Positions 52,393-61,241 of a stretch of 64,000 nt of DNA are shown here, piece by piece (within the stretch, counting starts at the first letter, position 1; each line of letters begins with the position of its first letter). The DNA is from Enterobacter oligotrophicus (GTDB lineage Bacteria; Pseudomonadota; Gammaproteobacteria; Enterobacterales; Enterobacteriaceae), in assembly GCF_009176645.1 (NCBI RefSeq), contig NZ_AP019007.1, forward strand, positions 434,001 through 498,000, in the 5' to 3' direction. Below the pieces are notes generated by a model. The model ran no database searches. It was not told where the DNA came from and saw nothing but the letters and a program-made list of their open reading frames with translations. Made by a program: the position numbers and the translations under genes.

Positions 52393-52710
52393 ATGAAAAA
52401 AATTCTGATTTGTTGTCTTTTCGGTAATACAGCGAATACGCTCGCAAAGAAAATGCAGCATGTTGCCGATGAGCGAGGCTACCCTCTCGTCATCAGCGCA
52501 GTAGGAGTGGATAATTTCGCCAGCGTCGCCCCCGCGTTTGATGGGTATCTGGTCGCACCGCACATTCAATACAAACGTGAGGAGCTTGCACAGCAGATCG
52601 ACGCAAATTTACCGGTGCTGATTATCGAAAGCTACCCTTATGCGTCTCTGGATGGGGAAACAGTGTTGCTGTATGCGCTTGAGCATATGCCAGAGCTGGG
52701 GATTAATTAA
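52393..52710 (+). CDS. Orphan PTS IIB-like protein, lactose/cellobiose family
   Basis: A 105-residue protein with the fold pattern of cellobiose/lactose IIB: an N-terminal beta strand followed by the phosphocysteine loop, here MKKILICCLFGNTANTLAKK. The phosphorylated cysteine would be C8. The usual loop CSAGMSTS is altered to CLFGNTAN, though cysteine and glycine remain. No IIA or IIC gene is near. AGGAGG stands 7 bp before the ATG. It could be regulatory, or serve a IIC elsewhere. Specificity cannot be told. Confidence 0.75.
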   Translation: MKKILICCLFGNTANTLAKKMQHVADERGYPLVISAVGVDNFASVAPAFDGYLVAPHIQYKREELAQQIDANLPVLIIESYPYASLDGETVLLYALEHMPELGIN

Positions 52711-52720
52711 GTGGGTCTGC

Positions 52721-52748
52721 GAAGCTGGCCATCTGCTGGGCCAGCTTC
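52721..52748. terminator. Hairpin between the IIB gene and ompW
   Basis: GAAGCTGGCC and GGCCAGCTTC form a 10-bp stem between two convergent genes. The U-runs are short. Confidence 0.7.
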
Positions 52749-52759
52749 TTACAGGATGG

Positions 52760-53392
52760 TCAGAAACGGTATCCCGCCGAGAACATAAACACCCACGGGT
52801 CCAGGCGTGTGCTAATGCTTTGCTGCTCGCCGCCCGCTTTAAAGCGCACGTCGGTATCAATGTCCATATACCAGACCGAGGCGTTGATTAACCAGTCGCG
52901 GTTAATCAGATAATCCAGACCTACCTGCCCTGCCATCCCCCAGGAATCTTTCAGGCTGAGATCGGTAAGCCCCGCGTCTTTACCGGTATCGTTAAATTTC
53001 TCATCAAAGAAGGTGGTGTAGTTCACACCTGCGCCAATATACGGACGCACCTTGCTGCTGGAATCACCAAAGTACCATTGCGCCATCAGCGTGGGCGGTA
53101 AATGGTGCACCGTGGCGATATCGCCGGTTGGCCCAAGCCCAACGCGGTGACGGAATGGCGTGGCCGCCAGAAGCTCAACACCAACGTTATCTGTTGCCAT
53201 ATACGTGAACGTCAAACCTAACTGGGTATTATTACTGACGTTAAACCCGCCCATTCCCAGCACATTATCGGAACCTTCCGTTGGACGCACCGTTGCCGAA
53301 CCTGCACGAATAAAGAATTCGCCCGCTTCATGCGCGTAAGCGCCGCCAGAGAGACTGCTTAAGACAAGGGCTGCCACCGCTAATTTTTTCAT
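52760..53392 (-). CDS. ompW: Outer-membrane protein OmpW
   Basis: A 210-residue eight-stranded beta barrel with a signal peptide cleaved near GGAYAHEAG (residue 20) and a C-terminal aromatic FSAGYRF for outer-membrane insertion. OmpW is induced without oxygen and is a colicin S4 receptor in E. coli. The start is taken at MKKLAVAAL; the frame is open upstream without support. Confidence 0.95.
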   Translation of the reverse strand: MKKLAVAALVLSSLSGGAYAHEAGEFFIRAGSATVRPTEGSDNVLGMGGFNVSNNTQLGLTFTYMATDNVGVELLAATPFRHRVGLGPTGDIATVHHLPPTLMAQWYFGDSSSKVRPYIGAGVNYTTFFDEKFNDTGKDAGLTDLSLKDSWGMAGQVGLDYLINRDWLINASVWYMDIDTDVRFKAGGEQQSISTRLDPWVFMFSAGYRF

Positions 53393-53496
53393 ATCCGCTC
53401 CATCGTTGTGGTTTTCATAGCGGATGAGAATATACTCACAAATGAGTAATAAGTGATCTAACACAGATCACATTAAAACCAGTAACTTAACATTTA

Positions 53497-53510
53497 TTGA
53501 TCCAGATTAA
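53497..53510 (-). promoter_or_regulatory. Possible FNR box upstream of ompW
   Basis: TTGATCCAGATTAA has the FNR layout TTGAT-N4-ATCAA with one mismatch, about 105 bp before ompW. E. coli ompW is FNR-controlled. Orientation is nearly symmetric, so it could also affect the divergent yciC. Confidence 0.4.
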
Positions 53511-53677
53511 TTTTTGCGGATATCATCCGAGCGGGTAATTTGATTTACCTATGAGCGCGGCATTACCGCCGCTTTACAAAGATATGCTTTTCCATACAAG
53601 CCTTGATGCTGCCACAGTAGCGTTATCCGGTGTACAATTGCCGGCTAATTAATACCTGCAATACTCAAGGAGAGTGC

Positions 53678-54421
53678 ATGTCTATCACGGCGAAGTCTGT
53701 CTACCGTGACACGGGAAACTTTTTCCGCAATCAGTTCATTACCTTTTTGCTGATCGCATTGTTGTGCGCCTTTATCACGGTGGTACTGGGTCATGCGTTC
53801 TCACCCAGTGATGAGCAGATTGCCAGCCTGAGCCAGGGTGACCACCTTACAGATAGCGTGGGGTTGTTTGAGCTGGTGCAGAACATGACGCCGGAACAGC
53901 AGCAAATCCTGCTGCGCGCATCGGCAGCCTCAACCTTCTCCGGTCTGATTGGCAATGCCATTCTCGCCGGTGGCGTACTGCTGATGATCCAGCTCGTCTC
54001 TGCGGGTCATCGTGTAAGCGCCTTACGCGCCATTGGTGCCAGCGCCCCGGTGCTGCCGAAGCTGTTTATTCTCATCTTTTTAACCACGTTGCTGGTGCAA
54101 ATGGGGATTATGCTGGTTGTTGTGCCTGGGGTGCTGTTGGCTATCGTGCTCTCCTTTGCACCGGTGATGGTCGTGCAGGATAAAATGGGGATCTTCACCG
54201 CGATGCGCAGCAGCATGAGGCTCGCGTGGGCAAACATGCGCCTGGTCGCCCCTGCGGTGGTTAGCTGGTTACTTGCCAAAACGCTTTTGCTGCTGTTTGC
54301 ACCGAACTTTGCCGTATTAACACCAAACGTCGGTGCGGTGGTCGCTAATACGCTGAGCAACCTGATTTCAGCTGTACTGCTGGTTTACTTGTTCCGCCTG
54401 TATATGTTAATTCGTCAGTAA
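53678..54421 (+). CDS. yciC: UPF0259 inner-membrane protein YciC
   Basis: A 247-residue protein with about six membrane segments, matching E. coli YciC ([14 protein letters not shown] and [19 protein letters not shown]). AAGGAG precedes ATGTCTATC. Function unknown. First of yciC-yciB-yciA, which lie close together in the same direction; 50 bp separate it from yciB. Confidence 0.94.
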   Translation: MSITAKSVYRDTGNFFRNQFITFLLIALLCAFITVVLGHAFSPSDEQIASLSQGDHLTDSVGLFELVQNMTPEQQQILLRASAASTFSGLIGNAILAGGVLLMIQLVSAGHRVSALRAIGASAPVLPKLFILIFLTTLLVQMGIMLVVVPGVLLAIVLSFAPVMVVQDKMGIFTAMRSSMRLAWANMRLVAPAVVSWLLAKTLLLLFAPNFAVLTPNVGAVVANTLSNLISAVLLVYLFRLYMLIRQ

Positions 54422-54471
54422 TCCTGATGGCCGGGGCGTTCCCGGCTTTTCTCAGAAGATGGGATCGTAGA

Positions 54472-55011
54472 ATGAAGCAGTTTCTGGATTTTTTACCGCT
54501 GGTCGTGTTTTTCGCGTTTTATAAGCTGTATGACATTTACGCCGGGACGACGGCACTGATTATTGCTACCGCTGTCGTACTCATCTACAGCTGGGTTCGC
54601 TACCGTAAAGTTGAAAAAATGGCGCTCATTACTTTTGTGATGGTGGCCGTCTTTGGTGGGCTGACGCTGTTCTTCCACAATGATGAATTCATCAAGTGGA
54701 AAGTGACGGTGATTTATGCCCTGTTTGCGGGGGCCTTGCTAATCAGCCAGTGGGTGATGAAAAAACCCCTGATTCAGCGCATGTTGGGTAAAGAGCTGAC
54801 CTTACCGCAGGAAGTATGGTCTCGCCTGAATATGGCCTGGGCGCTGTTCTTTATTCTCTGTGGGCTGGCCAATATCTACATCGCCTTCTGGCTACCGCAG
54901 AACATCTGGGTCAATTTTAAGGTGTTCGGCCTGACGGCGCTGACGCTTATCTTTACTCTGTTAAGTGGCGTTTATATTTACCGGCACATGCCGCAGGACG
55001 ACAAGCACTGA
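54472..55011 (+). CDS. yciB: Inner-membrane intracellular septation protein A family, YciB
   Basis: A 179-residue protein with five membrane segments, starting [18 protein letters not shown] and ending [13 protein letters not shown]. coli YciB interacts with elongation and division proteins and with DcrB in keeping envelope integrity. Length equals the E. coli protein; in-frame codons upstream are not needed. Confidence 0.95.
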   Translation: MKQFLDFLPLVVFFAFYKLYDIYAGTTALIIATAVVLIYSWVRYRKVEKMALITFVMVAVFGGLTLFFHNDEFIKWKVTVIYALFAGALLISQWVMKKPLIQRMLGKELTLPQEVWSRLNMAWALFFILCGLANIYIAFWLPQNIWVNFKVFGLTALTLIFTLLSGVYIYRHMPQDDKH

Positions 55012-55113
55012 TTGTTATATCCAGAGCGCGTATCATCGCGCTCTGGGCTATTCTCTCTCATCCAAAATCATAGTAGCATCCCGCCTGAAGTCTTCAGTTA
55101 CGAGTTAAAAACA

Positions 55114-55518
55114 ATGACAACAAATAACGCCCCTCAGGGCGAACTGGTTTTGCGCACACTGGCAATGCCCGCGGACACGAATGCCAATGGCGATATTTTT
55201 GGCGGCTGGCTGATGTCGCAGATGGATATGGGCGGTGCAATCCTGGCAAAAGAGATTGCTCATGGACGTGTGGTTACCGTGCGGGTGGATGGAATGACCT
55301 TCCTTCGCCCGGTTGCAGTGGGTGATGTGGTCTGTTGTTATGCGCGTTGTGTAAAGCGCGGTAATACGTCAATTTCCATCAATATTGAAGTGTGGGTAAA
55401 AAAAGTTTCATCTGAGCCTATCGGACAACGTTACAAAGCAACGGAAGCGCTGTTTATTTATGTCGCGGTAGACAGTCAGGGAAAACCGCGCCAGCTTCCT
55501 GCGATAACTGCCGGGTAA
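55114..55518 (+). CDS. yciA: Acyl-CoA thioesterase YciA
   Basis: A 134-residue hotdog-fold thioesterase with the acyl-CoA hydrolase motif PADTNANGDIFGGWLMSQMD and GMTFLRPVAVGDVV. It acts on a wide range of acyl-CoA. The start ATGACAACAAAT fits the E. coli N-terminus; the frame is open upstream. It is convergent with tonB over a shared terminator. Confidence 0.95.
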   Translation: MTTNNAPQGELVLRTLAMPADTNANGDIFGGWLMSQMDMGGAILAKEIAHGRVVTVRVDGMTFLRPVAVGDVVCCYARCVKRGNTSISINIEVWVKKVSSEPIGQRYKATEALFIYVAVDSQGKPRQLPAITAG

Positions 55519-55546
55519 AAAAAAGCCTCCTTACGGAGGCTTTTCT
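55517..55546. terminator. Bidirectional terminator between yciA and tonB
   Basis: AAAAGCCTCC and GGAGGCTTTT form a 10-bp stem around TTAC, with A- and T-rich flanks. The E. coli tonB terminator is bidirectional at the same place. Confidence 0.9.
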
Positions 55547-56268
55547 TATTCCATCTGCGCTCCGCCATTCAGGCGGAAAACAATATTCACTATCAGCCCA
55601 CTGCCCGGCTTACCGGCCTCATAACGCCACTTGCGCATGGCCGTTTTCACTTCACGTTCAAACATATTAGAAGGCTGTGCGGACAAGACTTCCACGTTTT
55701 CAACGCGACCATCTGGCGTAACGTCAAATTTCACCCGCACACGCCCTTCAATGCGTAATGCCTGAGCACGTGCCGGATACTGTGGCTGGTTACGGCTCAG
55801 CGCACGAGGACCGGCCGGCGCTGTGATCTTCGGCTTCGCCGTTGTCGTGGAGTTATTCATTACCGGACGCGATGGCGCAGTATTTTCTACCGTTTGCGTA
55901 GCGCGTGGCTCTACCGGACGCTCTTCACGTTTTGGACGCTCCTCCACCTTTTTGACCGGTTTTGGCTTCGGCTTGGGTTTAGGCTTCGGTTCCGGTTTAT
56001 GGATCACGACCGGTGCTTCTTTCGGCGGCTCCGGAATCGGTTCAGGTTCGGGCTCCGGTTCAACGACCGGCTGAGGCGGTGGAGGCGCAACCTGCGGCGG
56101 TTCAAGATCCGCGGGCGATACCATGGTCACGGAAATTGGCTGCGCGGGCGCTGGCATTTCAATAACCTGATGAACCGAGGTATAGAGCAAACCCGCCACG
56201 ACAGCACCGTGAATAACGACGGAAAGCAGCGTCGGCCATGGAAAGCGGCGAGGTAAATCAAGGGTCAT
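55546..56268 (-). CDS. tonB: TonB energy-transducing protein
   Basis: A 240-residue protein. The N-terminal signal anchor ([20 protein letters not shown]) carries the SxxxH pair that contacts ExbB/ExbD. A periplasmic Pro-rich spacer with Glu-Pro then Lys-Pro repeats (about 65-115) follows, then the C-terminal domain that meets the TonB box ([20 protein letters not shown]). It powers uptake of siderophores and vitamin B12. The start ATGACCCTTGAT is chosen by the E. coli protein; an ATG three codons earlier is possible. Confidence 0.96.
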   Translation of the reverse strand: MTLDLPRRFPWPTLLSVVIHGAVVAGLLYTSVHQVIEMPAPAQPISVTMVSPADLEPPQVAPPPPQPVVEPEPEPEPIPEPPKEAPVVIHKPEPKPKPKPKPKPVKKVEERPKREERPVEPRATQTVENTAPSRPVMNNSTTTAKPKITAPAGPRALSRNQPQYPARAQALRIEGRVRVKFDVTPDGRVENVEVLSAQPSNMFEREVKTAMRKWRYEAGKPGSGLIVNIVFRLNGGAQME

Positions 56269-56315
56269 CGAAGTCATAATCATCAACGTTAAAAAACCGA
56301 ACCCTGATTTTAAAT

Positions 56316-56334
56316 GCAAATAGCAATCATATTC
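56316..56334 (-). promoter_or_regulatory. Possible Fur box upstream of tonB
   Basis: Read on the minus strand GAATATGATTGCTATTTGC matches 11 of 19 positions of the Fur consensus, about 50 bp before tonB. E. coli tonB is iron-repressed by Fur. A modest match. Confidence 0.4.
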
Positions 56335-56488
56335 AATAAGACACTTTGTTCTGGCGCAATTTAAGCGCATGAGCGGCCAAAAAAGGCGCACTCAGCTCAG
56401 GGTTTTAACATTGTTTTTATGTTTACATTGCAGTCAGTTATGCTTTCACATAACGTAAATAACACTTTCTCAGTTTAGGAGCTCCACC

Positions 56489-56785
56489 GTGCTTTATGTG
56501 ATTTACGCTGAAGATGTTGCTGATTCGCTGGAAAAACGCCTTTCGGTCCGCCCTGCTCACCTGGCGCGCCTGCAACTGCTGCAGGATGAAGGCCGACTAT
56601 TAACCGCTGGCCCAATGCCCGCAGTAGACAGCAACGATCCGGGTGCCGCAGGTTTTACTGGCTCCACGGTCATCGCCGAGTTTGAATCGCTGGAAGCGGC
56701 AAACGCCTGGGCAGAAGCTGACCCGTATGTAGCGGCCGGGGTGTATGAGAAAGTCAGTGTGCGACCGTACAAGAAAGTGTTTTGA
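56489..56785 (+). CDS. yciI: YciI-family small protein
   Basis: A 98-residue ferredoxin-like protein ([31 protein letters not shown] and [19 protein letters not shown]), the same length as E. coli YciI. The conserved His-Asp pair suggests a catalytic role, but the function is unknown. AGGAG precedes the ATG. It is divergent from tonB. Confidence 0.95.
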   Translation: MLYVIYAEDVADSLEKRLSVRPAHLARLQLLQDEGRLLTAGPMPAVDSNDPGAAGFTGSTVIAEFESLEAANAWAEADPYVAAGVYEKVSVRPYKKVF

Positions 56786-56789
56786 TATC

Positions 56790-56819
56790 AAAAAGGCTCC
56801 CTCAGGAGCCTTTCTTTTC
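56790..56819. terminator. Terminator between yciI and leuE
   Basis: AAAGGCTCC and GGAGCCTTT form a 9-bp stem followed by CTTTTC on the plus strand and preceded by A-rich sequence. It serves convergent genes. Confidence 0.85.
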
Positions 56820-56820
56820 A

Positions 56821-57456
56821 TCAATGCAGCGATGCAAGCCTTGCCGCAAATCCTACAAACAGCAACCCTATCAATCCGTTCCCCAGTTTTGCCAGTTTCT
56901 TTTTGGTTTTCAGGTAACGGGTAACAAACGCCCCGGAGAAGATCAGGAAGCTCATATACATAAAGCTGATTAGCTCCAGCGTGGTTGCGAGGATCAGAAA
57001 AGAGGTGCCTGTATTTGCAGCATTTACATCAATGAACTGCACAAAAAACGACACATAGAACAGAATCGCTTTTGGATTGGTCAGGCTTAAAACCAGCGAG
57101 CGTTTCATGATCATGCTTGCCGGTTCCGTACCGCTCTCGTGCGTATTATTCTGACGGGTAATGACCGACCAGAGCATTTTTCCGCCCAACCACAGCAGAT
57201 AGAACGCACCAAGATAACGGACGATATTAAATAAGACAGGCGTGGTCTGGATGAGCGCCGCAACACCTGCCCAGGCCAGGAACATCAGGACGGCATCGCC
57301 GATAAATACACCGGTCGCGGCCAGATACCCTTTTTTGACGCCGTGCCCAATCCCTGTTTTCAGTACAAACAAGGTGTTCGGTCCTGGAACCAGCACAATA
57401 AAAAATGCGCCGACGACGTAAGTCCAGAAATTCAGTACACCAAACTCCGCAAACAC
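56821..57456 (-). CDS. leuE: LysE/RhtB-family amino-acid exporter, LeuE type
   Basis: A 211-residue, six-span exporter of the LysE/RhtB family with the motif [15 protein letters not shown] near the N-terminus and [19 protein letters not shown]. It is very like E. coli LeuE (YeaS), a leucine exporter encoded elsewhere in K-12. The position next to yciI-tonB differs from K-12, where kch lies here. Confidence 0.88.
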   Translation of the reverse strand: MFAEFGVLNFWTYVVGAFFIVLVPGPNTLFVLKTGIGHGVKKGYLAATGVFIGDAVLMFLAWAGVAALIQTTPVLFNIVRYLGAFYLLWLGGKMLWSVITRQNNTHESGTEPASMIMKRSLVLSLTNPKAILFYVSFFVQFIDVNAANTGTSFLILATTLELISFMYMSFLIFSGAFVTRYLKTKKKLAKLGNGLIGLLFVGFAARLASLH

Positions 57457-57525
57457 TTCTCCCTCCTTTTGCTAAAAAACAAAGGGAATATCGCTGCAAC
57501 GGCGATACTCCCAAAACGCATCCGC

Positions 57526-57936
57526 TTATTGTACGCCGTTATAGCCATCAAGATAAGTCGCGGCCAGTTCATTGCCGAACAAAATGGCGTCTTTGTCTTC
57601 CATTTCAGACGTCCATTTATCGCTGGCATTGCCTGAGAATGCATGGTCGGTACTGGCTTCTTTCCTCAACTGATCGCGAATGCTTTGGGCATATTCGCTG
57701 GCCTCAGCCGCAGTGCGCCCCGCTGAACGATCGGCTTTACCCTGCGCATATAGCTCGCGAAATTGCGGGACGTTCAGACGGTAATTTTGAGGTACGCTCG
57801 ACGTAAAGTTTCCGCCGACAAAATTTGATTTATGGGACACGAAATAATACGCGTGTCTTTCCGGTGATGTTTTTGTACTGGTACACCCGCTTAAAAGCGC
57901 AATTCCCAGAATTGCAGCCAGCATTTTTCCATTCAT
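57526..57936 (-). CDS. Uncharacterised lipoprotein
   Basis: A 136-residue protein with a lipoprotein signal (MNGKMLAAILGIALLSGC), the lipidated cysteine at residue 18. The mature part has SVPQNYRLNVPQFRELYAQG, AGRTAAEASEYAQSIRDQL and a C-terminal AATYLDGYNG. It may belong to the Exc2-type lipoprotein group, but I cannot confirm this. AAGGAATAAGGG precedes the ATG. It is 69 bp from leuE on the same strand; a small frame lies 20 bp upstream. Function unknown. Confidence 0.82.
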   Translation of the reverse strand: MNGKMLAAILGIALLSGCTSTKTSPERHAYYFVSHKSNFVGGNFTSSVPQNYRLNVPQFRELYAQGKADRSAGRTAAEASEYAQSIRDQLRKEASTDHAFSGNASDKWTSEMEDKDAILFGNELAATYLDGYNGVQ

Positions 57937-57956
57937 CCCTTATTCCTTTAGTCACA

Positions 57957-58076
57957 CTACGGAGCTATCCCGTTAAGTAAATAGTCAATCAACGCGGGAA
58001 ACGACGAAAGTCCTGCGTATTCTCTGAGCGCATCCAGCGTCATAAGCACGACAAAAACCCAGAGGTAAGGATTCAT
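57957..58076 (-). CDS. Possible 39-residue membrane microprotein
   Basis: A 39-codon frame starts MNPYLWVFVVLMTLDALREY, continues with AGLSSFPALIDYLLNGIAP and stops 20 bp before the lipoprotein gene. The N-terminal half is hydrophobic enough for a membrane helix. No good ribosome-binding site stands before the ATG, which counts against it. I do not recognise it. It may be a real cotranslated small gene or chance. Confidence 0.35.
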   Translation of the reverse strand: MNPYLWVFVVLMTLDALREYAGLSSFPALIDYLLNGIAP

Positions 58077-58184
58077 ATTTTATATTCAACGCATCAGGGG
58101 TACACAGTATATCGCGGAATCAGGTCGGGAGAGGACTGCGAGAATTGATAGCTAAGGGACACCTTAACGGTGCCCTCATGACGT

Positions 58185-58358
58185 TCAGATATCCTGGACG
58201 GCAAACAGCAACGCATTACGGTGTCTGTTCAGCCCACATTTTCTGATGGCGTGGATACGCATATTGCGGCGGGATTGTGCTTCCAGCCAACGAGCCTTAC
58301 GACGACTCACCTGTCGCAACATGCGCCAGCGCCCTACTTCTGTTCTACTGCGCTTCAT
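58185..58358 (-). CDS. yciY: Small basic protein YciY
   Basis: A 57-residue, strongly basic protein (MKRSRTEVGRWRMLRQVSRR, then WLEAQSRRNMRIHAIRKC). Its length and its start KRSRTEVGRWRMLRQ match E. coli YciY, which also lies next to clsA. Divergent from clsA by 144 bp. Function unknown. Confidence 0.85.
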   Translation of the reverse strand: MKRSRTEVGRWRMLRQVSRRKARWLEAQSRRNMRIHAIRKCGLNRHRNALLFAVQDI

Positions 58359-58502
58359 GTCTACAACTCTTTCTTAAACAGAAATCTCATTATAAACCCA
58401 ACCCGGCGGCAAACCAGCGCTTTTATCTGCCGTTTTTATTTGCCAGATGAATCCTGATGCGTACACTCATAACAACACGCTTTCAAAAGGATTTTTTTAC
58501 CT

Positions 58503-59963
58503 ATGACAACCTTCTACACCGTGGTGAGTTGGCTGGTCATTCTGGGATACTGGCTGTTAATCGCGGGGGTGACGTTGCGCATCCTGATGAAGCGCAGAGC
58601 CGTACCTTCTGCCATGGCCTGGCTTCTGATTATCTACATTCTGCCGCTGGTCGGTATTATCGCCTATCTCTCTTTTGGCGAGCTTCATCTGGGTAAACGC
58701 CGTGCCGAACGCGCCCGCGCTATGTGGCCCTCCACGGCGAAATGGCTTAACGACCTCAAAGCCTGCAAACATATCTTTGCTGAAGAGAACAGCAGCGTTG
58801 CTTCTTCACTGTTTAAACTGTGTGAACGTCGCCAGGGGATTGCGGGCGTCAAAGGTAACCAGCTGCAATTAATGACCACCTCCGATGACGTGATGCAGGC
58901 GCTGATCCGCGATATTCAGCTTGCCCGCCATAATATTGAGATGGTGTTCTATATCTGGCAACCGGGCGGAATGGCGGATCAGGTCGCCGAATCCTTGATG
59001 GCGGCGGCACGCCGCGGTATCCACTGCCGCCTGATGCTGGACTCTGCGGGCAGCGTCGCGTTTTTCCGTAGCCCGTGGGCGGGCATGATGCGCAACGCAG
59101 GCATCGAAGTGGTTGAGGCACTCAAGGTAAACCTGCTGCGTGTATTCCTGCGCCGCATGGATTTGCGCCAGCACCGGAAAATGGTCCTGATTGATAATTA
59201 TATTGCCTACACCGGCAGTATGAACATGGTTGACCCTCGCTTCTTCAAGCAGGACTCCGGCGTCGGGCAATGGATCGATTTAATGGCGCGCATGGAAGGC
59301 CCGGTGGCGACCTCTATGGGCATTGTCTACTCCTGCGACTGGGAAATCGAAACCGGCAAACGCATCCTGCCCCCGCCACCGGACGGAAATATCATGCCAT
59401 TTGAGGAGGCCAGCGGGCATACCATTCATACCATTGCCTCCGGCCCTGGCTTCCCGGAAGACCTGATCCATCAGGCTCTGCTCACCGCCACGTACGCCGC
59501 GCGTGAGTATTTGATCATGACCACGCCCTATTTCGTCCCCAGTGACGATCTGCTCCATGCCATCTGTACCGCCGCCCAGCGTGGCGTGGATGTCAGTATT
59601 ATTATGCCGCGTAAAAATGATTCCCTTCTGGTTGGCTGGGCAAGCCGCGCATTCTTTAGCGAACTGCTGGCCGCAGGGGTGAAGATTTATCAGTTTGAAG
59701 GAGGCCTTCTTCATACCAAGAGCGTACTGGTAGATGGTGAGCTAAGCCTGGTGGGCACGGTCAATCTGGACATGCGCAGCCTGTGGCTCAACTTTGAAAT
59801 CACCCTGGTGATTGATGATGCCGGATTTGGTGGCGATCTCGCCGCGGTTCAGGATGACTATATCTCCCGCTCTCGCCTGCTGGATGCAAGGCTGTGGGTG
59901 AAACGTCCGCTGTGGCAGCGAATTGCCGAACGACTGTTTTACTTCTTTAGCCCGTTGCTGTAA
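58503..59963 (+). CDS. clsA: Cardiolipin synthase A
   Basis: A 486-residue membrane enzyme of the phospholipase D superfamily. Two N-terminal membrane segments (residues 5-60) are followed by two HKD motifs, H224-K226-D231 (HRKMVLIDN) and H404-K406-D411 (HTKSVLVDG). It makes cardiolipin from two phosphatidylglycerol molecules. Length equals E. coli ClsA. yciU follows after 33 bp. Confidence 0.96.
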   Translation: MTTFYTVVSWLVILGYWLLIAGVTLRILMKRRAVPSAMAWLLIIYILPLVGIIAYLSFGELHLGKRRAERARAMWPSTAKWLNDLKACKHIFAEENSSVASSLFKLCERRQGIAGVKGNQLQLMTTSDDVMQALIRDIQLARHNIEMVFYIWQPGGMADQVAESLMAAARRGIHCRLMLDSAGSVAFFRSPWAGMMRNAGIEVVEALKVNLLRVFLRRMDLRQHRKMVLIDNYIAYTGSMNMVDPRFFKQDSGVGQWIDLMARMEGPVATSMGIVYSCDWEIETGKRILPPPPDGNIMPFEEASGHTIHTIASGPGFPEDLIHQALLTATYAAREYLIMTTPYFVPSDDLLHAICTAAQRGVDVSIIMPRKNDSLLVGWASRAFFSELLAAGVKIYQFEGGLLHTKSVLVDGELSLVGTVNLDMRSLWLNFEITLVIDDAGFGGDLAAVQDDYISRSRLLDARLWVKRPLWQRIAERLFYFFSPLL

Positions 59964-60326
<363 letters not shown>

Positions 60327-60327
60327 T

Positions 60328-60355
60328 AAAAAAGGCTGCGAATGCAGCCTTTTTT
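60328..60355. terminator. Bidirectional terminator between yciU and the channel gene
   Basis: AAAAAGGCTGC and GCAGCCTTTTT form an 11-bp stem around GAAT with A and T tracts outside. It serves both convergent genes. Confidence 0.9.
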
Positions 60356-60357
60356 AT

Positions 60358-61194
60358 TTAATCCGGTAATTCGCTGCCACAACGGTTACAAAACCGCGCG
60401 CTGTGGTCATGTTCGCCCTGCTGGCAGCGTGGGCATTTACGCTGCTGCTTGCGGCTCTGAAATGCACTGCTCATATGCGTGGTAATCAGCCCCGTCGGGA
60501 TCGCAATCACCGAATATCCGATCAGAATCAGTACCGAGGCCACAATGCGCCCGAGCGGCGTATGCGGCGTGATATCGCCATAGCCAACGGTCGTGACGGT
60601 CACAATGGCCCAGTAAACGGAGGCATTCAGCGTTGAGAAGCCATATTTTGGCCCTTCGATTAAATACATCAGAGAGCCAAACACAATCATCACGATTGCG
60701 ATAAACGAATAGAAGAGAATAAGCTGGTGACGCGCGCTTAATATCGCGACCCAGAAAACCCTCAACGACGGCATAAAACGCAGCAGTTTCAGAATTCGTA
60801 ACACGCGAATCGCACGCATCGCCCGCCAGGCAAACACATAATTCAGGCTAATTTCCGGCCAGAGCCACATCACGTAAAGCGGCAGAATAGTCGCTAAATC
60901 TATAAACCCCCAGAAACTGAAAACATATTTCGCCGGATTAGGCCAGCAGGCGACCCTCAGCACATATTCAGTGGTAAAGACGAGAGTAACTATTAGCTCC
61001 AGCCAGAGAAAAACGTGCCATTCGTCGAACGTCAGATGGTACTGCGTCCCGGCACCGGACTCGATAAAGATGATAATCACGCTGAGCAGCGCGAATAAAC
61101 CGCAGAGCCCTTCGAAACGGCGACCCGACACCGTTTGGGGATCGAATAATAAACGATACAGCCGCTGACGGGCCGACGTGAATAATCGCGACAC
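60358..61194 (-). CDS. Six-span voltage-gated-type potassium channel with C-terminal zinc ribbon
   Basis: A 278-residue channel subunit. Spans S1-S3 lie near residues 30-112, and an S4 helix with repeated arginines (RAMRAIRVLRILKLLRF) near 124-140. The pore loop has the selectivity filter TVGYGD at 202-207. The tail carries four cysteines, C254, C257, C269 and C272, in a zinc-ribbon pattern. It differs from E. coli Kch, which has a RCK domain. The start is taken as GTG with GAGG at 5 bp; an upstream in-frame ATG lies inside the oppF terminator. Potassium selectivity is inferred from the filter. Confidence 0.88.
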   Translation of the reverse strand: MSRLFTSARQRLYRLLFDPQTVSGRRFEGLCGLFALLSVIIIFIESGAGTQYHLTFDEWHVFLWLELIVTLVFTTEYVLRVACWPNPAKYVFSFWGFIDLATILPLYVMWLWPEISLNYVFAWRAMRAIRVLRILKLLRFMPSLRVFWVAILSARHQLILFYSFIAIVMIVFGSLMYLIEGPKYGFSTLNASVYWAIVTVTTVGYGDITPHTPLGRIVASVLILIGYSVIAIPTGLITTHMSSAFQSRKQQRKCPRCQQGEHDHSARFCNRCGSELPD

Positions 61195-61202
61195 ATTCAC
61201 CT

Positions 61203-61237
61203 CGCAAAAAATAAGGGCTGACATCGTGTCAGCCCTT
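61203..61237 (-). terminator. opp operon terminator
   Basis: On the minus strand AAGGGCTGACA and TGTCAGCCCTT form an 11-bp stem with a 3-base loop, followed by ATTTTTT. It lies 5 bp past the oppF stop and just before the channel gene. Confidence 0.9.
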
Positions 61238-61241
61238 GCGA

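Noticed and set aside
53453..53471. CRP site before ompW
   Set aside because: The arms GTGATCT/AGATCAC are perfect, but the half-site spacing (11 instead of 6 between TGTGA and TCAC) does not fit CRP.
55860..56070. Short tandem repeats inside tonB read as a repeat array
   Set aside because: These are codons of the normal Glu-Pro and Lys-Pro spacer of TonB, not a DNA repeat element or CRISPR.
56268..56391. N-terminal extension of tonB by 41 codons
   Set aside because: It would place the signal anchor far from the N-terminus and runs through the promoter and Fur region.
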